A stretch of 64,000 nucleotides of DNA from Sphingomonas sp. (GCF_003248515.1 NZ_QFOB01000010.1:141677-205676); one strand, 5' to 3'; positions 15,965 to 24,893 are shown, numbered from the stretch's first letter. Notes: generated from the sequence alone by a model not told the origin. A program made the numbers and translations.

Positions 15965-17074
15965 CTATTTTTCATTGTTGCGCAGCATCTTGTCGAAGAA
16001 GGCGAAGGTGGCGTTGAGCGCCTTGAGCGTCGCATCGCGGGTTGCGGCGGGCGTCTTGCCGATGAAACTGTGATCCACAGCCGGGATCAGGATCGTTTCG
16101 ACCGGCACATGCGCGGCCTTCAGCGCGCCTTCGAACTGCACCGTCTGCTGATAGGGCACCGTCCTGTCCGCCATGCCCGCGATCAGCAGCATCGGCGGAT
16201 CGGAGGGATCGACATAGCGTATCGGGCTCGCGGCCCTGATCGCGGCTGCGCAATCGGTGCCGGTGCAGCCGAGGAAAGCCGTCTGGGCATTGCCGCCCGG
16301 CCCGGCGGGAGGCCGCCCGGCCTGCACATCGATCGTTTCGAAATCAAACACGCCATACCAGGTGACGGCGGCCTGCACGCAATCGGAGACGTTCGCGAGC
16401 GGCGCCAGCGGATTGGCGGGCAGCGGCCGCCCCTCGCCATCGATCGCACCCGGGCGCAACGCACCTACCGGATCGAGCGCGGCATCCTTGCAGCTGACGG
16501 CGGCGAGCGCCGCGAGATGCCCGCCTGCCGATCCGCCCCAGACGCCCGCCCTGGCGGGATCCATACGATAATCGGCGGCACGGGCGCGCAGCCAGCGCAG
16601 TGCGGTCTTCACGTCCTTTTCGGCGGCCGGGAATGGCGCCTCGCCACTCAGCCGATAGTTGAGCGAGGCGACCACATAGCCCCTGGCGGCAAGGCTCGCG
16701 AGCACGGCCGGAAAATCCGAGAGCGCCCCCGAATGTCGGCTATGCCCGGCGGACCAGCCCCCGCCGTGGATATGGAGAATGAGAGGGAAGCCGCCTTTCG
16801 GCGGCTTCTGGCTTCGGGGAGGAAGATAGACATCCAGCGTGAGCGGACGGAAGCCCGCCGGCTGAGCGTAAACGAGATCCGGCAGCCCGGTGACGTCGCC
16901 CGCGAACATCACCTGCCGCGCGGGATAATGGTCCTCGACGACCGGATGATCGGCAACCGCGAAAACCGGCGTGATCGCCTGCGCGCCTGCCATGCCGCAG
17001 AGGGTGACCGACAGGCAGGCGCCGGCGAGACGCGGCAGCACTCCGGGGAAGGACCGCCGCGCCCGCATCATCAA
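15965..17074 (-). CDS. Secreted alpha/beta hydrolase (BD-FAE/acetylesterase type)
   Basis: 369 residues with a signal peptide ending near AGAQA. The hormone-sensitive-lipase/BD-FAE pattern is complete: LILHIHGGGWSAGH (oxyanion hole), RAGVWGGSAGGHLAALAA (Ser nucleophile in GGSAGG), LLIAGMADRTVPYQQ (Asp) and AVDHSFIG (His). Two long inserts with Cys pairs (SCKDAALD, NVSDCVQA, GCTGTDC) suggest disulfides in the periplasm. Its start overlaps the TonB receptor stop by 4 bp, so the two are translated together. Substrate is likely a hydroxycinnamoyl or acetyl ester imported by that receptor. Confidence 0.87.
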   Translation of the reverse strand: MMMRARRSFPGVLPRLAGACLSVTLCGMAGAQAITPVFAVADHPVVEDHYPARQVMFAGDVTGLPDLVYAQPAGFRPLTLDVYLPPRSQKPPKGGFPLILHIHGGGWSAGHSRHSGALSDFPAVLASLAARGYVVASLNYRLSGEAPFPAAEKDVKTALRWLRARAADYRMDPARAGVWGGSAGGHLAALAAVSCKDAALDPVGALRPGAIDGEGRPLPANPLAPLANVSDCVQAAVTWYGVFDFETIDVQAGRPPAGPGGNAQTAFLGCTGTDCAAAIRAASPIRYVDPSDPPMLLIAGMADRTVPYQQTVQFEGALKAAHVPVETILIPAVDHSFIGKTPAATRDATLKALNATFAFFDKMLRNNEK

Positions 17075-19977
17075 AACTTCGTCCGCAGGCCGACGGTGAT
17101 GACACGGCCGATCGGATTGGCCTGGAACGTGTCATATCCGTTGGCGACGTTGTAGAAGGGCGGCTCCTTGTCGAAGACATTGTTCGCATCGACGAAGATC
17201 TGCGCCTTCGACAGGAAGCTCTGCGGCAGCGTGTAGCCGATGTGCAGATCAAGCGTGTTGTAGGACTTCACCTTGTCGCCGCCGCCGATCGGCACCCCCG
17301 CCGAGCTGCGCACGATCGGGGTCAGCGTGGAGCTGCTGTAATTCCGGTAGCTGCCGGTATGGTTGAGGAAGGCATCGAACGAGATGTCCTTATACTCCCA
17401 ACCAATATTGGCCCGGCCCTGCAGCTTCACCGAGGGGAAGGTGGTGTTGAAGCCCGTCGTGTTGAGCACGCTGAATTTCGGCCCCGATCCGATCTGCTGA
17501 TCGAACTTGATCTCGCGGGTGAAGGCCACGCCCGCCGTGAAGCGGCCGATATTGGTGTTGCGCGTGTAGCTCACGTCCGCATCGATGCCCGCGACCGTGA
17601 GGTTCAGCACGTTGCGCTGCCGATAATTGTAGATGAAGAATTGGTTGGCGGGCAGCGCGCTGGTCTGTGGCAGGCCAGCCGTCGCCGCCGCCAGTTCGGC
17701 CGCCGACGGCAGGATCGTCAGCAGCGAATAGAGATCGGGCGAGTTGATTGCGAGCGACGGGATCGGCGCGGTGATGCCGCCCTTGATCTGGTTGTGCCAA
17801 TAGGTGACGCTGATCCGCAGGCCGCGCGCGAAGGTCGGCGTAAAATCGCCGCCGAACGAATAGGTCTGGCCCTTCTGCGGCTGGAGATTGGCGTTGCCGC
17901 CATTCACCTGCACGCCCGTGATCGTCGCCGTTCCAATCGCGCAGACGCCATTGGAGCAGGAAACGCCCGGAATATTCGCCACTTGCGGGAAGGCGGAAAT
18001 CGGCACGTTGATCTGGCCCAGCGTATAATTGCCGTAGCCCGATTCACCCGTCACGCCCGCCGCATTGCTACCCCGGCTGGTGAGCGCCGGCGCCACGAAC
18101 GACTTTGCATAATTGCCGCGCAGCTTCAGCCCCTCGAACGGCTCCCAGTTCGCGGCGAACTTGGGATTCTTGGTCGTGCCGAAATCGCTATAATGATCGT
18201 AGCGTCCGGAGATGTTGGCGCTCAGCGATCGGATCGCCGGCACCTCCATTTCCGGGCTGATGAGCGGCACCAGTACCTCGAGATAGGCGCTCTCCACCGT
18301 ACGCTTGTAGAAGAGGTTGGTGGTGGAGGATCCGGTGGATGCCGGGCCGATGTTGAGCGGGCGGGTGATGTCCTGCTTCAGCGTATAGCGCAGCAATTCG
18401 CCGCCGGCCGCCGCCTTCACTTCACCAGCCGGCAGCGTGAAGAGCGATCCATCCACCTTCAGCGTGCCATTCTGAATCGTCTGACGGGCAAGCTGGGTAA
18501 TGGTGGAGTCCGTCAGGGCCGCGCGCACGGCGGCGGAGGTGCGGTTCGTGGCGAGCGGGTTCCACACGTCCAGCGCGGTCGCCGCCGTCAGCGGCAGACG
18601 CGTCACGATCAGGCCGGTCGAGGGCACCGAGGCAGCCGTCAGGCTGCCCGTGCCGTTCGTGGTGCCGTTTAGCGCCAGATAGGCGCAGCTCGTGCAGATT
18701 TGCCCGAAATTCTGCTGCGCGCTGTTGTCGAAACCGAAGGTGGCGCCCAGCGTCACGCGCCAATTGTCATCCACCTTATATTCGGCCGTGCCGTGTGCGT
18801 AGAAATCCTCCGCGCGGCCCTCGATATAGGCGCCGGATCCCAGCAGTTCGTCCGCATTGAAACGGATCGTCTCGGACGTGGCGGTGCTGCCCGGCACGCC
18901 GACATAGAAGGGGTTGGCCTGCGAACCCGAATTGAAGACGGTGGCGGTCACACTGCCGCGCGTCACGTTCTGGCGGTTGACGCGGTTCGAATAGACCGCG
19001 TCGGCAGAAAGCGTCAGCCTGTCGCCCACCTCCTGCGTGATGCGGATCATGCCGTTGTTGCGGATCTCGCGCGGGATCAGATCCGTATAGTCGCTATAAT
19101 CGCAGAAGGCGTTGGCCTGCGCATTGGCCACGCCCGCCCCCGTATAGGGGCTGGCATAGATCAGGCTGCTGCCGGTGGGCTGGATCGTTGCCGGCTGGCA
19201 GGCGAAGGTCGCGAAATTGCTGCCGCCCTGGGCGCGATGATCCAGGTTGGTGAAATCGCGATCGCCCGCCGAAAGCGCGCTGCGCCGCGAATAGCTGTAG
19301 GCAAACAGCAGCGATCCCGTATCCCAGGTTTTCCCGGCGAGCAGGCTGCCATTGTAGGTGCGATAGTGATCGCCGAAGCCGAGTTGGCCGTTTGCCTCGA
19401 TGCCGTCATAGCGGCGGCGCGTGATGAAATTGATGACGCCCGCCACCGCATCCGAGCCATAGACCGAGGATGCGCCGTCCGGCAGCACCTCGACCCGCTC
19501 GATCGCGATCGAGGGGATGATGTTCGGATCGCCCAGCGCGTGATTGATACCACTCAGCGGGAAGCGATGCCCGTCGATCAGGATCAGGGTAGAGTTCGAT
19601 GCCGAACCGCCCAGGCCATGAATGGTCGGCGCGTTGGTGCCGGACCCGTCAGCCGAACCGAATGCGCCCTGCCCGGCCGATCCGAGGCCGACGACGGCCG
19701 GAACCGTCTTCAGCACCTGCTGCACCGATTGCGCGGGCGTGGCATTGATCTGGGCCTGACCAATGGAAATCAGGTTCGAGCCGACCGGCGGGGCGCCGCG
19801 AATGCTCGATCCTGTCACGATGATCTCCTTGGCGGCATCGGCATCTACGGCAGGCCCCTGCTCTGCCGGCGTCTGCGCAGGTGCCATGGCCGGCTGCTGC
19901 GCCAACGCCACGGAACTGCCGGACATACCCAGCGCGGCCGCGCCAGACATGAGTATGGAGCGAATGGGTCCCTTCAT
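17071..19977 (-). CDS. TonB-dependent outer-membrane receptor of the quinate island
   Basis: 968 residues. A signal peptide (MSGAAALGMSGSSVALAQ) precedes the TonB-box region (AAKEIIVTGSSIRGAP) and plug domain (IHGLGGSASNSTLILIDGHR, then IERVEVLPDGASSVYGSDAVAGVINFITRR, shortened here), followed by a 22-strand barrel ending in VGLRTKF with the terminal Phe used in outer-membrane assembly. It is the first gene of an apparent eight-gene leftward unit running to 9323. The promoter region contains a dyad shared with the shikimate dehydrogenase gene. Cargo is not predictable from sequence; context favours a plant phenolic ester such as chlorogenate. Confidence 0.93.
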   Translation of the reverse strand: MKGPIRSILMSGAAALGMSGSSVALAQQPAMAPAQTPAEQGPAVDADAAKEIIVTGSSIRGAPPVGSNLISIGQAQINATPAQSVQQVLKTVPAVVGLGSAGQGAFGSADGSGTNAPTIHGLGGSASNSTLILIDGHRFPLSGINHALGDPNIIPSIAIERVEVLPDGASSVYGSDAVAGVINFITRRRYDGIEANGQLGFGDHYRTYNGSLLAGKTWDTGSLLFAYSYSRRSALSAGDRDFTNLDHRAQGGSNFATFACQPATIQPTGSSLIYASPYTGAGVANAQANAFCDYSDYTDLIPREIRNNGMIRITQEVGDRLTLSADAVYSNRVNRQNVTRGSVTATVFNSGSQANPFYVGVPGSTATSETIRFNADELLGSGAYIEGRAEDFYAHGTAEYKVDDNWRVTLGATFGFDNSAQQNFGQICTSCAYLALNGTTNGTGSLTAASVPSTGLIVTRLPLTAATALDVWNPLATNRTSAAVRAALTDSTITQLARQTIQNGTLKVDGSLFTLPAGEVKAAAGGELLRYTLKQDITRPLNIGPASTGSSTTNLFYKRTVESAYLEVLVPLISPEMEVPAIRSLSANISGRYDHYSDFGTTKNPKFAANWEPFEGLKLRGNYAKSFVAPALTSRGSNAAGVTGESGYGNYTLGQINVPISAFPQVANIPGVSCSNGVCAIGTATITGVQVNGGNANLQPQKGQTYSFGGDFTPTFARGLRISVTYWHNQIKGGITAPIPSLAINSPDLYSLLTILPSAAELAAATAGLPQTSALPANQFFIYNYRQRNVLNLTVAGIDADVSYTRNTNIGRFTAGVAFTREIKFDQQIGSGPKFSVLNTTGFNTTFPSVKLQGRANIGWEYKDISFDAFLNHTGSYRNYSSSTLTPIVRSSAGVPIGGGDKVKSYNTLDLHIGYTLPQSFLSKAQIFVDANNVFDKEPPFYNVANGYDTFQANPIGRVITVGLRTKF

Positions 19978-20008
19978 TTTTTCCTCTCCCGATTCTTTTT
20001 CTCAGACA

Positions 20009-20036
20009 AGCTTATGTACTATCGAGTTAGTGTCAA
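20009..20036 (-). promoter_or_regulatory. TonB receptor promoter with embedded TetR-type operator
   Basis: Read leftward, TTGACA (20036-20031) is followed after 16 nt by TAAGCT (20014-20009). The spacer contains the dyad ACTAACT / CGATAGT, and the string GATAGT-x-CATAA recurs in the same relation to a TTGAC box before the shikimate dehydrogenase gene (21680-21708). The arrangement suggests repression by the TetR protein encoded at 20086-20793. Confidence 0.6.
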
Positions 20037-20085
20037 TATGTGCGTGCGAAGCCCCCACTCCACCTGCCTCCCCGGGGCCTGATTT

Positions 20086-20793
20086 CTATCCTCCGATTTT
20101 CACCCAGCGCGTGACCATATCGATCACGTTCGCACGGCGGATCGCCACCATCTCCGGCGCAGCGATGTCCGTCGAAAAGATGTGCGATAATGTGTGCCGA
20201 TTGGAGACGTTGTAGAAGCACAGCGCCGAAATCGACATGTGAAGCTGGAAGGGATCGATGTCCTTCCGGAACATGCCGGCCTCAATCCCCCGATCCAATA
20301 TCCTGCGAAGCACGTCCAGCACGCTCCTCGCTCTCGAATCGATGCCGGGAACCTCGCCGATATTCTCGCCGCGATGGATATTCTCCACCATCACGAGGCG
20401 CACGAAATCACTATGGGATTGATGATAGTCGAACGTGCTGCCGACAAGCGTGGCGAGCGCGACTTGAGGGTCGTCATGCTCGAAGCCGCTGGCCTTCTCC
20501 AGCACGCGGATCTCGTTGTAGCGACGGCCGAGAACCTCGCGATAGAGGCCCTCCTTGCTGCCGAAATAATAATAGATCATGCGTTTGCTGGTGTTGGTTT
20601 CGGCCGCGATTTCGTCGACGCGGCTGCCGCTGAAGCCGTGCGTGGCGAAATGGTTCGCCGCGACCTCGAGAATGTCGGCCCGGGTGCGATCGGGATCGTT
20701 CGCCCGCCTGGGCGTCGCGGCGGGCGCCCTCTTGGCGGGCTCCGGCCGGGCCAGTTTTCCGGCCGCCCGGAACAAACTCGTCGTACGGGCCAT
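20086..20793 (-). CDS. TetR-family regulator of the quinate island
   Basis: 235 residues from the ATG at 20793, which shares one base with the preceding dehydrogenase stop. After a basic N-terminal tail comes a TetR helix-turn-helix: RADILEVAANHFATHGFSGS, then VDEIAAETNTSKRMIYYYFGSKEGLY (family motif, listed in two parts). The C-terminal domain is all-helical and unassigned. It probably controls the TonB receptor promoter and its own operon, because both carry the same dyad between -35 and -10. The effector is likely to be an island substrate (quinate, shikimate, hydroxycinnamate); this is inferred. Confidence 0.88.
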   Translation of the reverse strand: MARTTSLFRAAGKLARPEPAKRAPAATPRRANDPDRTRADILEVAANHFATHGFSGSRVDEIAAETNTSKRMIYYYFGSKEGLYREVLGRRYNEIRVLEKASGFEHDDPQVALATLVGSTFDYHQSHSDFVRLVMVENIHRGENIGEVPGIDSRARSVLDVLRRILDRGIEAGMFRKDIDPFQLHMSISALCFYNVSNRHTLSHIFSTDIAAPEMVAIRRANVIDMVTRWVKIGG

Positions 20794-21662
20794 CACTCCC
20801 CCTTCTGCTGCAACAAGGCCAGAAGATGAGACTGCATCCGATAGGGATCCGCCGCCAGACCCGTGAAGATTTCGATCGCGCGCGCAGCCTGCAACACGAC
20901 CATGCCGCCGCCGTCCACTGTAGGGCAGCCGAGAGTGCGGGCTGCGCGGAGCAATTCGGTCTCGATCGGAACATAGATGATTTCGGTCAGCCAGAGATCG
21001 GGCCTCAATGCAGCCGGTGATATCGGCATTCCGGGAAGCTTGGTCATGCCGATCGGGGTCGCCTGAACAAGGCCGTCCGCGCTTGCGATCCGGGTCTCCG
21101 CCTCTTCGAACGGCACGGGCAGCAAGGTCGTCGATCCGCCACTGAGCCTGGCGACCAGTTCGCCGGCCTTCGCGGGATCGCGATCGATCACCAGCAGTTC
21201 GCGCGCGCCCATCCGGCAAAGCGCATAAGCTGCGGCGGCCCCCGCGCCGCCTGCGCCGAGCAGGGCAACCGTGTCCACACCGGCATCGGGAATCGTGCGG
21301 CGGAGATTCTCGCCGAAGCCCCACCAGTCCGTATTATGCCCTTCCCGCTTGCCCTCCGCCGTGAAGCGGACGGTGTTGACGGCGCCCATCGCCTCCGCCT
21401 CTACACTGAGCCGATCGAGCAGCGGCATCACCGCCTGCTTCAGGGGGAAGGTGACGTTGCAGCCGGCATAGCCCTCCGTCTGCATGCGATCGAGGATATC
21501 CGGAAGCGCGGCCGCTCCCTTGGGCTCGGCGTCGATATCGAACAGGCGGTAGCGATAGTTCAGGCCCAGCGCCCGCGCCTCGCGTTCGTGCAGCGCGGGC
21601 GACAGGGATTGCCCGATCGACTGGCCGATCAACCCGGTAAGAAAGCCCCGTTCCGACGTCAT
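20793..21662 (-). CDS. Shikimate/quinate 5-dehydrogenase paralogue, NAD-type
   Basis: 289 residues from the ATG at 21662 (GAGAGG ribosome site); an upstream ATG at 21701 falls inside the operator and is less likely. It has the AroE-fold landmarks GQSLSPALHE, the catalytic Lys in NVTFPLKQAV, NTDWWGFGENL and the dinucleotide loop LLGAGGAGAAAA. After the second strand it reads LLVIDRDPAKA; an Asp here favours NAD over NADP, as in catabolic quinate/shikimate dehydrogenases, while biosynthetic AroE normally has NRT. It would oxidise shikimate or quinate in the cytoplasm, a second entry to dehydroshikimate beside the PQQ route. It is followed directly by the tetR gene. Confidence 0.88.
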   Translation of the reverse strand: MTSERGFLTGLIGQSIGQSLSPALHEREARALGLNYRYRLFDIDAEPKGAAALPDILDRMQTEGYAGCNVTFPLKQAVMPLLDRLSVEAEAMGAVNTVRFTAEGKREGHNTDWWGFGENLRRTIPDAGVDTVALLGAGGAGAAAAYALCRMGARELLVIDRDPAKAGELVARLSGGSTTLLPVPFEEAETRIASADGLVQATPIGMTKLPGMPISPAALRPDLWLTEIIYVPIETELLRAARTLGCPTVDGGGMVVLQAARAIEIFTGLAADPYRMQSHLLALLQQKGE

Positions 21663-21679
21663 GCGAATCCTCTCGACGC

Positions 21680-21708
21680 CGTTATGAACTATCTGGTTCA
21701 TACGTCAA
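21680..21708 (-). promoter_or_regulatory. Operator-promoter of the shikimate dehydrogenase - tetR unit
   Basis: TATGAAC (21683-21689) and GTTCATA (21696-21702) are perfect 7-bp inverted arms with a 6-nt centre. Read leftward, TTGACG (21708-21703) ends where the dyad begins and ATAACG-like -10 bases follow after about 17 nt, so a bound repressor would cover the promoter. The layout mirrors that before the TonB receptor. Confidence 0.65.
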
Positions 21709-21756
21709 TCATCAGACAATTGACGATGGCGATGCGATCGCCGGATTCGCGTCGAT

Positions 21757-22593
21757 TTATTCTTCGATCGCCAGAATCCGGCGCGCCTGGATCAGATGGG
21801 GGCGATCGATCATCCGGCCATCCAGCTGGATCGCGCCGACGCCCGGCTGCGCCGCGAAAGCCTCGACGATCGCAAGGGCGCGAGCAATCTCTTCCTGTGT
21901 CGGCGAAAAGCCGCTGTTGATGGCCTCCACCTGGGTGGGATGGATGGCCATCATGCCGGAAAAGCCGTCCCGCCGCGCGCGCGCAACGTACGCAGCGAGG
22001 GCATCCGGTGCGTCGATACGAGGAAAAACAGTCTCGATTGCCGGCACGCCGGCAGCGTGCGCCCCAAACAGGGTCAGCGATCGAACCATCTCGTACGGCG
22101 CGGTATAGCGTCCGTCCTCCTCTCGGGACGTGGAGGCGCCGATCGCAGCTGGCAAATCCTCGGCGCCCCAAGTGAGGCCAGCGAGATGCGTCGTGGCCAT
22201 CCTGTAGGAGCCCAGCTCGAAAATGGCCGCCGGCGTCTCCGTCGCGATCGGCAGGATCGGCGGTGCCCGCCTGCCCCCGATCAGCGTCAACAGCGTCTCG
22301 ATGCTGGCGGCGCCTTCGGCCTTGGGCAGCACCAGACCATCCGGGGAAGCGGGAAGAACCGCATCCAGATCCGTGCGAGCAAGGCCGCCATCCAGCGGAT
22401 TGATCCGCACGAAGGTCGTCACGTCGCGCCGCGCGGAAAGGCATTCAGCGGCAGCCACGCGCGCGGATGCTTTCCGCTCGGCCGCGACCGAATCCTCCAG
22501 ATCGAGGATGATCGCGTCGGCGCCGCTCGCGGCCGCCCTGCCGAAGCGTTCGGGCCGGTCCGCCGGCACGAACAGGAGGGATCGCAGCCTCAT
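21757..22593 (-). CDS. CitE-like (HpcH/HpaI) acyl-CoA lyase
   Basis: 278 residues from the ATG at 22593, overlapping the MaoC stop by 4 bp. The CitE-fold signature runs RSLLFVPADRPERFGRA, DAIILDLEDSVAAERK, FVRINPLD, LVLPKAEG, and the metal Glu/Asp site TWGAEDLPAAIG. Relatives cleave (3S)-citramalyl-CoA, malyl-CoA or 3-hydroxy-3-methylglutaryl-CoA. At the end of a leucine/isovalerate operon that lacks a classical HMG-CoA lyase, cleavage of HMG-CoA to acetyl-CoA and acetoacetate is the most economical role. As I recall, a comparable gene set exists in Mycobacterium tuberculosis (Rv2498c-Rv2502c). Confidence 0.85.
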   Translation of the reverse strand: MRLRSLLFVPADRPERFGRAAASGADAIILDLEDSVAAERKASARVAAAECLSARRDVTTFVRINPLDGGLARTDLDAVLPASPDGLVLPKAEGAASIETLLTLIGGRRAPPILPIATETPAAIFELGSYRMATTHLAGLTWGAEDLPAAIGASTSREEDGRYTAPYEMVRSLTLFGAHAAGVPAIETVFPRIDAPDALAAYVARARRDGFSGMMAIHPTQVEAINSGFSPTQEEIARALAIVEAFAAQPGVGAIQLDGRMIDRPHLIQARRILAIEE

Positions 22594-23042
22594 GCCCCGC
22601 TGCCGCGGATCAGCGCCATGCGCAGGCATCGGCACACCACCTCGCCACGCTGGTTGATGAGGCGATGCGCGAAGGTGACGATGCCGGCGCCGGGCCGCGA
22701 TCGGCTGGCCTTGAGTTCGGTCACCTCGGTTTCCGCCCGCAGCGTATCCCCGATGAAAACGGGCGCCGGCATGACGAGCCTGTCATAGCCGAGATTGGCG
22801 ACGAGCGTGCCCAGCGTCGTATCGCCCACCGAAAGGCCGATCATCAGCGCGAAGGTGAAGGTGCCGTTGACGAGGATCTGCCCGAACTCGCTGGCTTTCG
22901 CCGCCTCCGCATCGATGTGAAGCGGCTGCGGATTATGCGTCATGGTGGAGAAGAGCAGATTGTCCGTCTCGGTCACGGTACGCCGGATCTCGTGGGCGAT
23001 CCTCTCCCCGATTTGCCACTGATCGAAGAATTTCCCGGCCAT
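22590..23042 (-). CDS. MaoC-family acyl-CoA hydratase/dehydratase
   Basis: 150 residues, a single hot-dog domain. The hydratase core reads DNLLFSTMTHNPQPLHIDAEAA (shown here in its family context), in which the usual catalytic Asp of D-x-N-P-x-H is replaced by His-Asn in the form seen in mesaconyl-CoA-hydratase-like members, while the catalytic His of PLH is kept. FGQILVNGTFTFALMIG follows. It shares one base with the carboxylase stop and overlaps the CitE-like gene, so it is a true operon member. Predicted role: hydration of 3-methylglutaconyl-CoA to HMG-CoA, replacing the crotonase-type LiuC; this is inferred from position. Confidence 0.85.
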   Translation of the reverse strand: MAGKFFDQWQIGERIAHEIRRTVTETDNLLFSTMTHNPQPLHIDAEAAKASEFGQILVNGTFTFALMIGLSVGDTTLGTLVANLGYDRLVMPAPVFIGDTLRAETEVTELKASRSRPGAGIVTFAHRLINQRGEVVCRCLRMALIRGSGA

Positions 23043-24889
23043 CAGGCGTCCTCCGCTTTGCCGATCCTCACGAGCAGCACGCCCTCGAGAACCTGATCCC
23101 CCTCGCGGGCGCCGATTTCGATGATATGGCCGTCGAACGGCGCCACTAGGCTGTGCTCCATCTTCATCGCTTCGAGCGTCAGCAGTCTCTGCCCTTTCGC
23201 CACGCTGTCGCCCGCTGCGGCCATCACCGCGATCACGCGGCCCGGCATGGGCGAAAGCAACGTGCCATCCGAATGATCCGCGCCGTCCGCGCCTACCGCA
23301 CGCCACGCATCGAGGCTCCATACCTGCCCCGCCTGACGGACCAGTATATGATCGCCGGATGCGGCCGTGCTGTCGGTGCGCGGCTCGAAGCGGATGGAGA
23401 TCGCCTCGCCATCCAGAAGAAAGCAGGCCTCCCGGCGGGGCGGAGCGTTGAGACGAAAGCCGGCGAGCCCTCCGCCAAGCGCGATGGTGGCGGCGGCATC
23501 GGCCAGCCTGCCCTGATCGGGCCGGGCGTTCGGCATCAGCGCCTCCCCCTTCCAGCCGACCCATCCCGTGTCCACGCGCGCCGCCGCGAAATCCGGATCC
23601 GTCAGCGCCTTCACCAGAAATCCAGTGTTGGTCCTGATCGGCCAGATCACGGTGTCGCCCAGCGTCTTCGCCAGCGCCTCGCGCGCCGCCTCCCGATCGG
23701 GGCCATGCGCGATCACCTTGGCGATCATCGGATCGTAGAAGGGTGAGATTTCCGCACCCTGCTGCACGCCGGTATCGATCCGGCAGCCTTCGCCGGGCAC
23801 GAATGTATCGAGCCGGCCGATCGAGGGGAGGAAGCCTTTGGAGGGATCCTCGGCATAGAGCCGCGCTTCCATCGCCCAGCCATGGATCGAAAGCTCGTTC
23901 TGTCGTTTCGGAAGCGGCTCGCCAGACGCGACGCGCAACTGCCATTCCACCAGATCCTGCCGCGTAATCTCCTCGGTCACGGGATGCTCGACCTGAAGAC
24001 GCGTGTTCATCTCCATGAACCAGATCCGGTCGGCGCGAAGCCCATCGGAGCCATCCGCGATAAATTCGATGGTCCCCGCGCCGACATAATCGACGGCCTT
24101 CGCCGCATTGACCGCCGCCCGGCAGACGGCCGCGCGCGTCGCTTCATCCATGCCCGGCGCCGGAGCTTCCTCGATCACCTTCTGATGGCGACGCTGGAGC
24201 GAGCAGTCACGCTCGAACAGGTGGACGACATTGCCGTGGCTGTCGCCAAACACCTGCACCTCGATATGGCGCGGGTTGGTGACCCACTTTTCCAGCAGAA
24301 CCTGATCGTTGCCGAAGGACGACGCCGCCTCGCGCTGGCAGGAGAGCAATGCGTCGGCGAAGTCCGCCGCCGCATCCACCTTGCGCATGCCCTTGCCGCC
24401 GCCGCCCGCGACCGCCTTGATGAGCACGGGATAGCCGATCGCTTCCGCCTCGGCCTTCAGCCGCTCCGGGCTCTGGTCTTCGCCGAGATAGCCGGGCGTG
24501 GTCGGCACACCGGCATCCTGCATCAGCTTCTTGGCCGCATCCTTGAGGCCCATCGCAGTGATCGAAGCCGGGTTCGGTCCGACCCAGATCAGCCCCGCAT
24601 CCTGCACGGACTGTGCGAACTCCGCGTTTTCGCTGAGGAAGCCATATCCGGGATGGATCGCCTCCGCCCCCATATCCCTGGCCGCCGCGATGATGCGATC
24701 GCCCAGCAGATAGGATTCGCGCACCGGCGCTGGTCCGATATGCACCGCCTCGTCCGCCATCCGCACGTGCAGCGCGGTCGCGTCCACGTCCGAATAGACG
24801 GCGATCGTCCGTATGCCGAGCTTTCGGGCCGTCCGGATCACGCGACAGGCAATCTCCCCCCGATTGGCGATCAACAGAGACTTCATCAT
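23042..24889 (-). CDS. mccA: 3-Methylcrotonyl-CoA carboxylase, biotin-containing alpha subunit
   Basis: 615 residues. Residues 1-450 are a biotin carboxylase (LLIANRGEIACRVIRTA; ATP-grasp loop KAVAGGGGKGMRKV; FMEMNTRLQVEHPVTE), and the C-terminus is a biotinyl domain with the attachment site EAMKMEH (Lys near 576). Two adjacent ATG codons are possible starts. It carboxylates biotin for the beta subunit encoded 4 bp upstream. The neighbours (isovaleryl-CoA dehydrogenase and a carboxyltransferase of the MCC type) make methylcrotonyl-CoA the likely substrate; propionyl- or geranyl-CoA carboxylase are alternatives that sequence reading alone cannot fully exclude. Confidence 0.9.
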   Translation of the reverse strand: MMKSLLIANRGEIACRVIRTARKLGIRTIAVYSDVDATALHVRMADEAVHIGPAPVRESYLLGDRIIAAARDMGAEAIHPGYGFLSENAEFAQSVQDAGLIWVGPNPASITAMGLKDAAKKLMQDAGVPTTPGYLGEDQSPERLKAEAEAIGYPVLIKAVAGGGGKGMRKVDAAADFADALLSCQREAASSFGNDQVLLEKWVTNPRHIEVQVFGDSHGNVVHLFERDCSLQRRHQKVIEEAPAPGMDEATRAAVCRAAVNAAKAVDYVGAGTIEFIADGSDGLRADRIWFMEMNTRLQVEHPVTEEITRQDLVEWQLRVASGEPLPKRQNELSIHGWAMEARLYAEDPSKGFLPSIGRLDTFVPGEGCRIDTGVQQGAEISPFYDPMIAKVIAHGPDREAAREALAKTLGDTVIWPIRTNTGFLVKALTDPDFAAARVDTGWVGWKGEALMPNARPDQGRLADAAATIALGGGLAGFRLNAPPRREACFLLDGEAISIRFEPRTDSTAASGDHILVRQAGQVWSLDAWRAVGADGADHSDGTLLSPMPGRVIAVMAAAGDSVAKGQRLLTLEAMKMEHSLVAPFDGHIIEIGAREGDQVLEGVLLVRIGKAEDA

Positions 24890-24893
24890 CGGC

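Noticed and set aside
14172..16073. A 633-codon plus-strand frame opposite the type-B carboxylesterase
   Set aside because: Arg/His/Ala-rich composition without motifs and exact antisense position to a well-supported gene.
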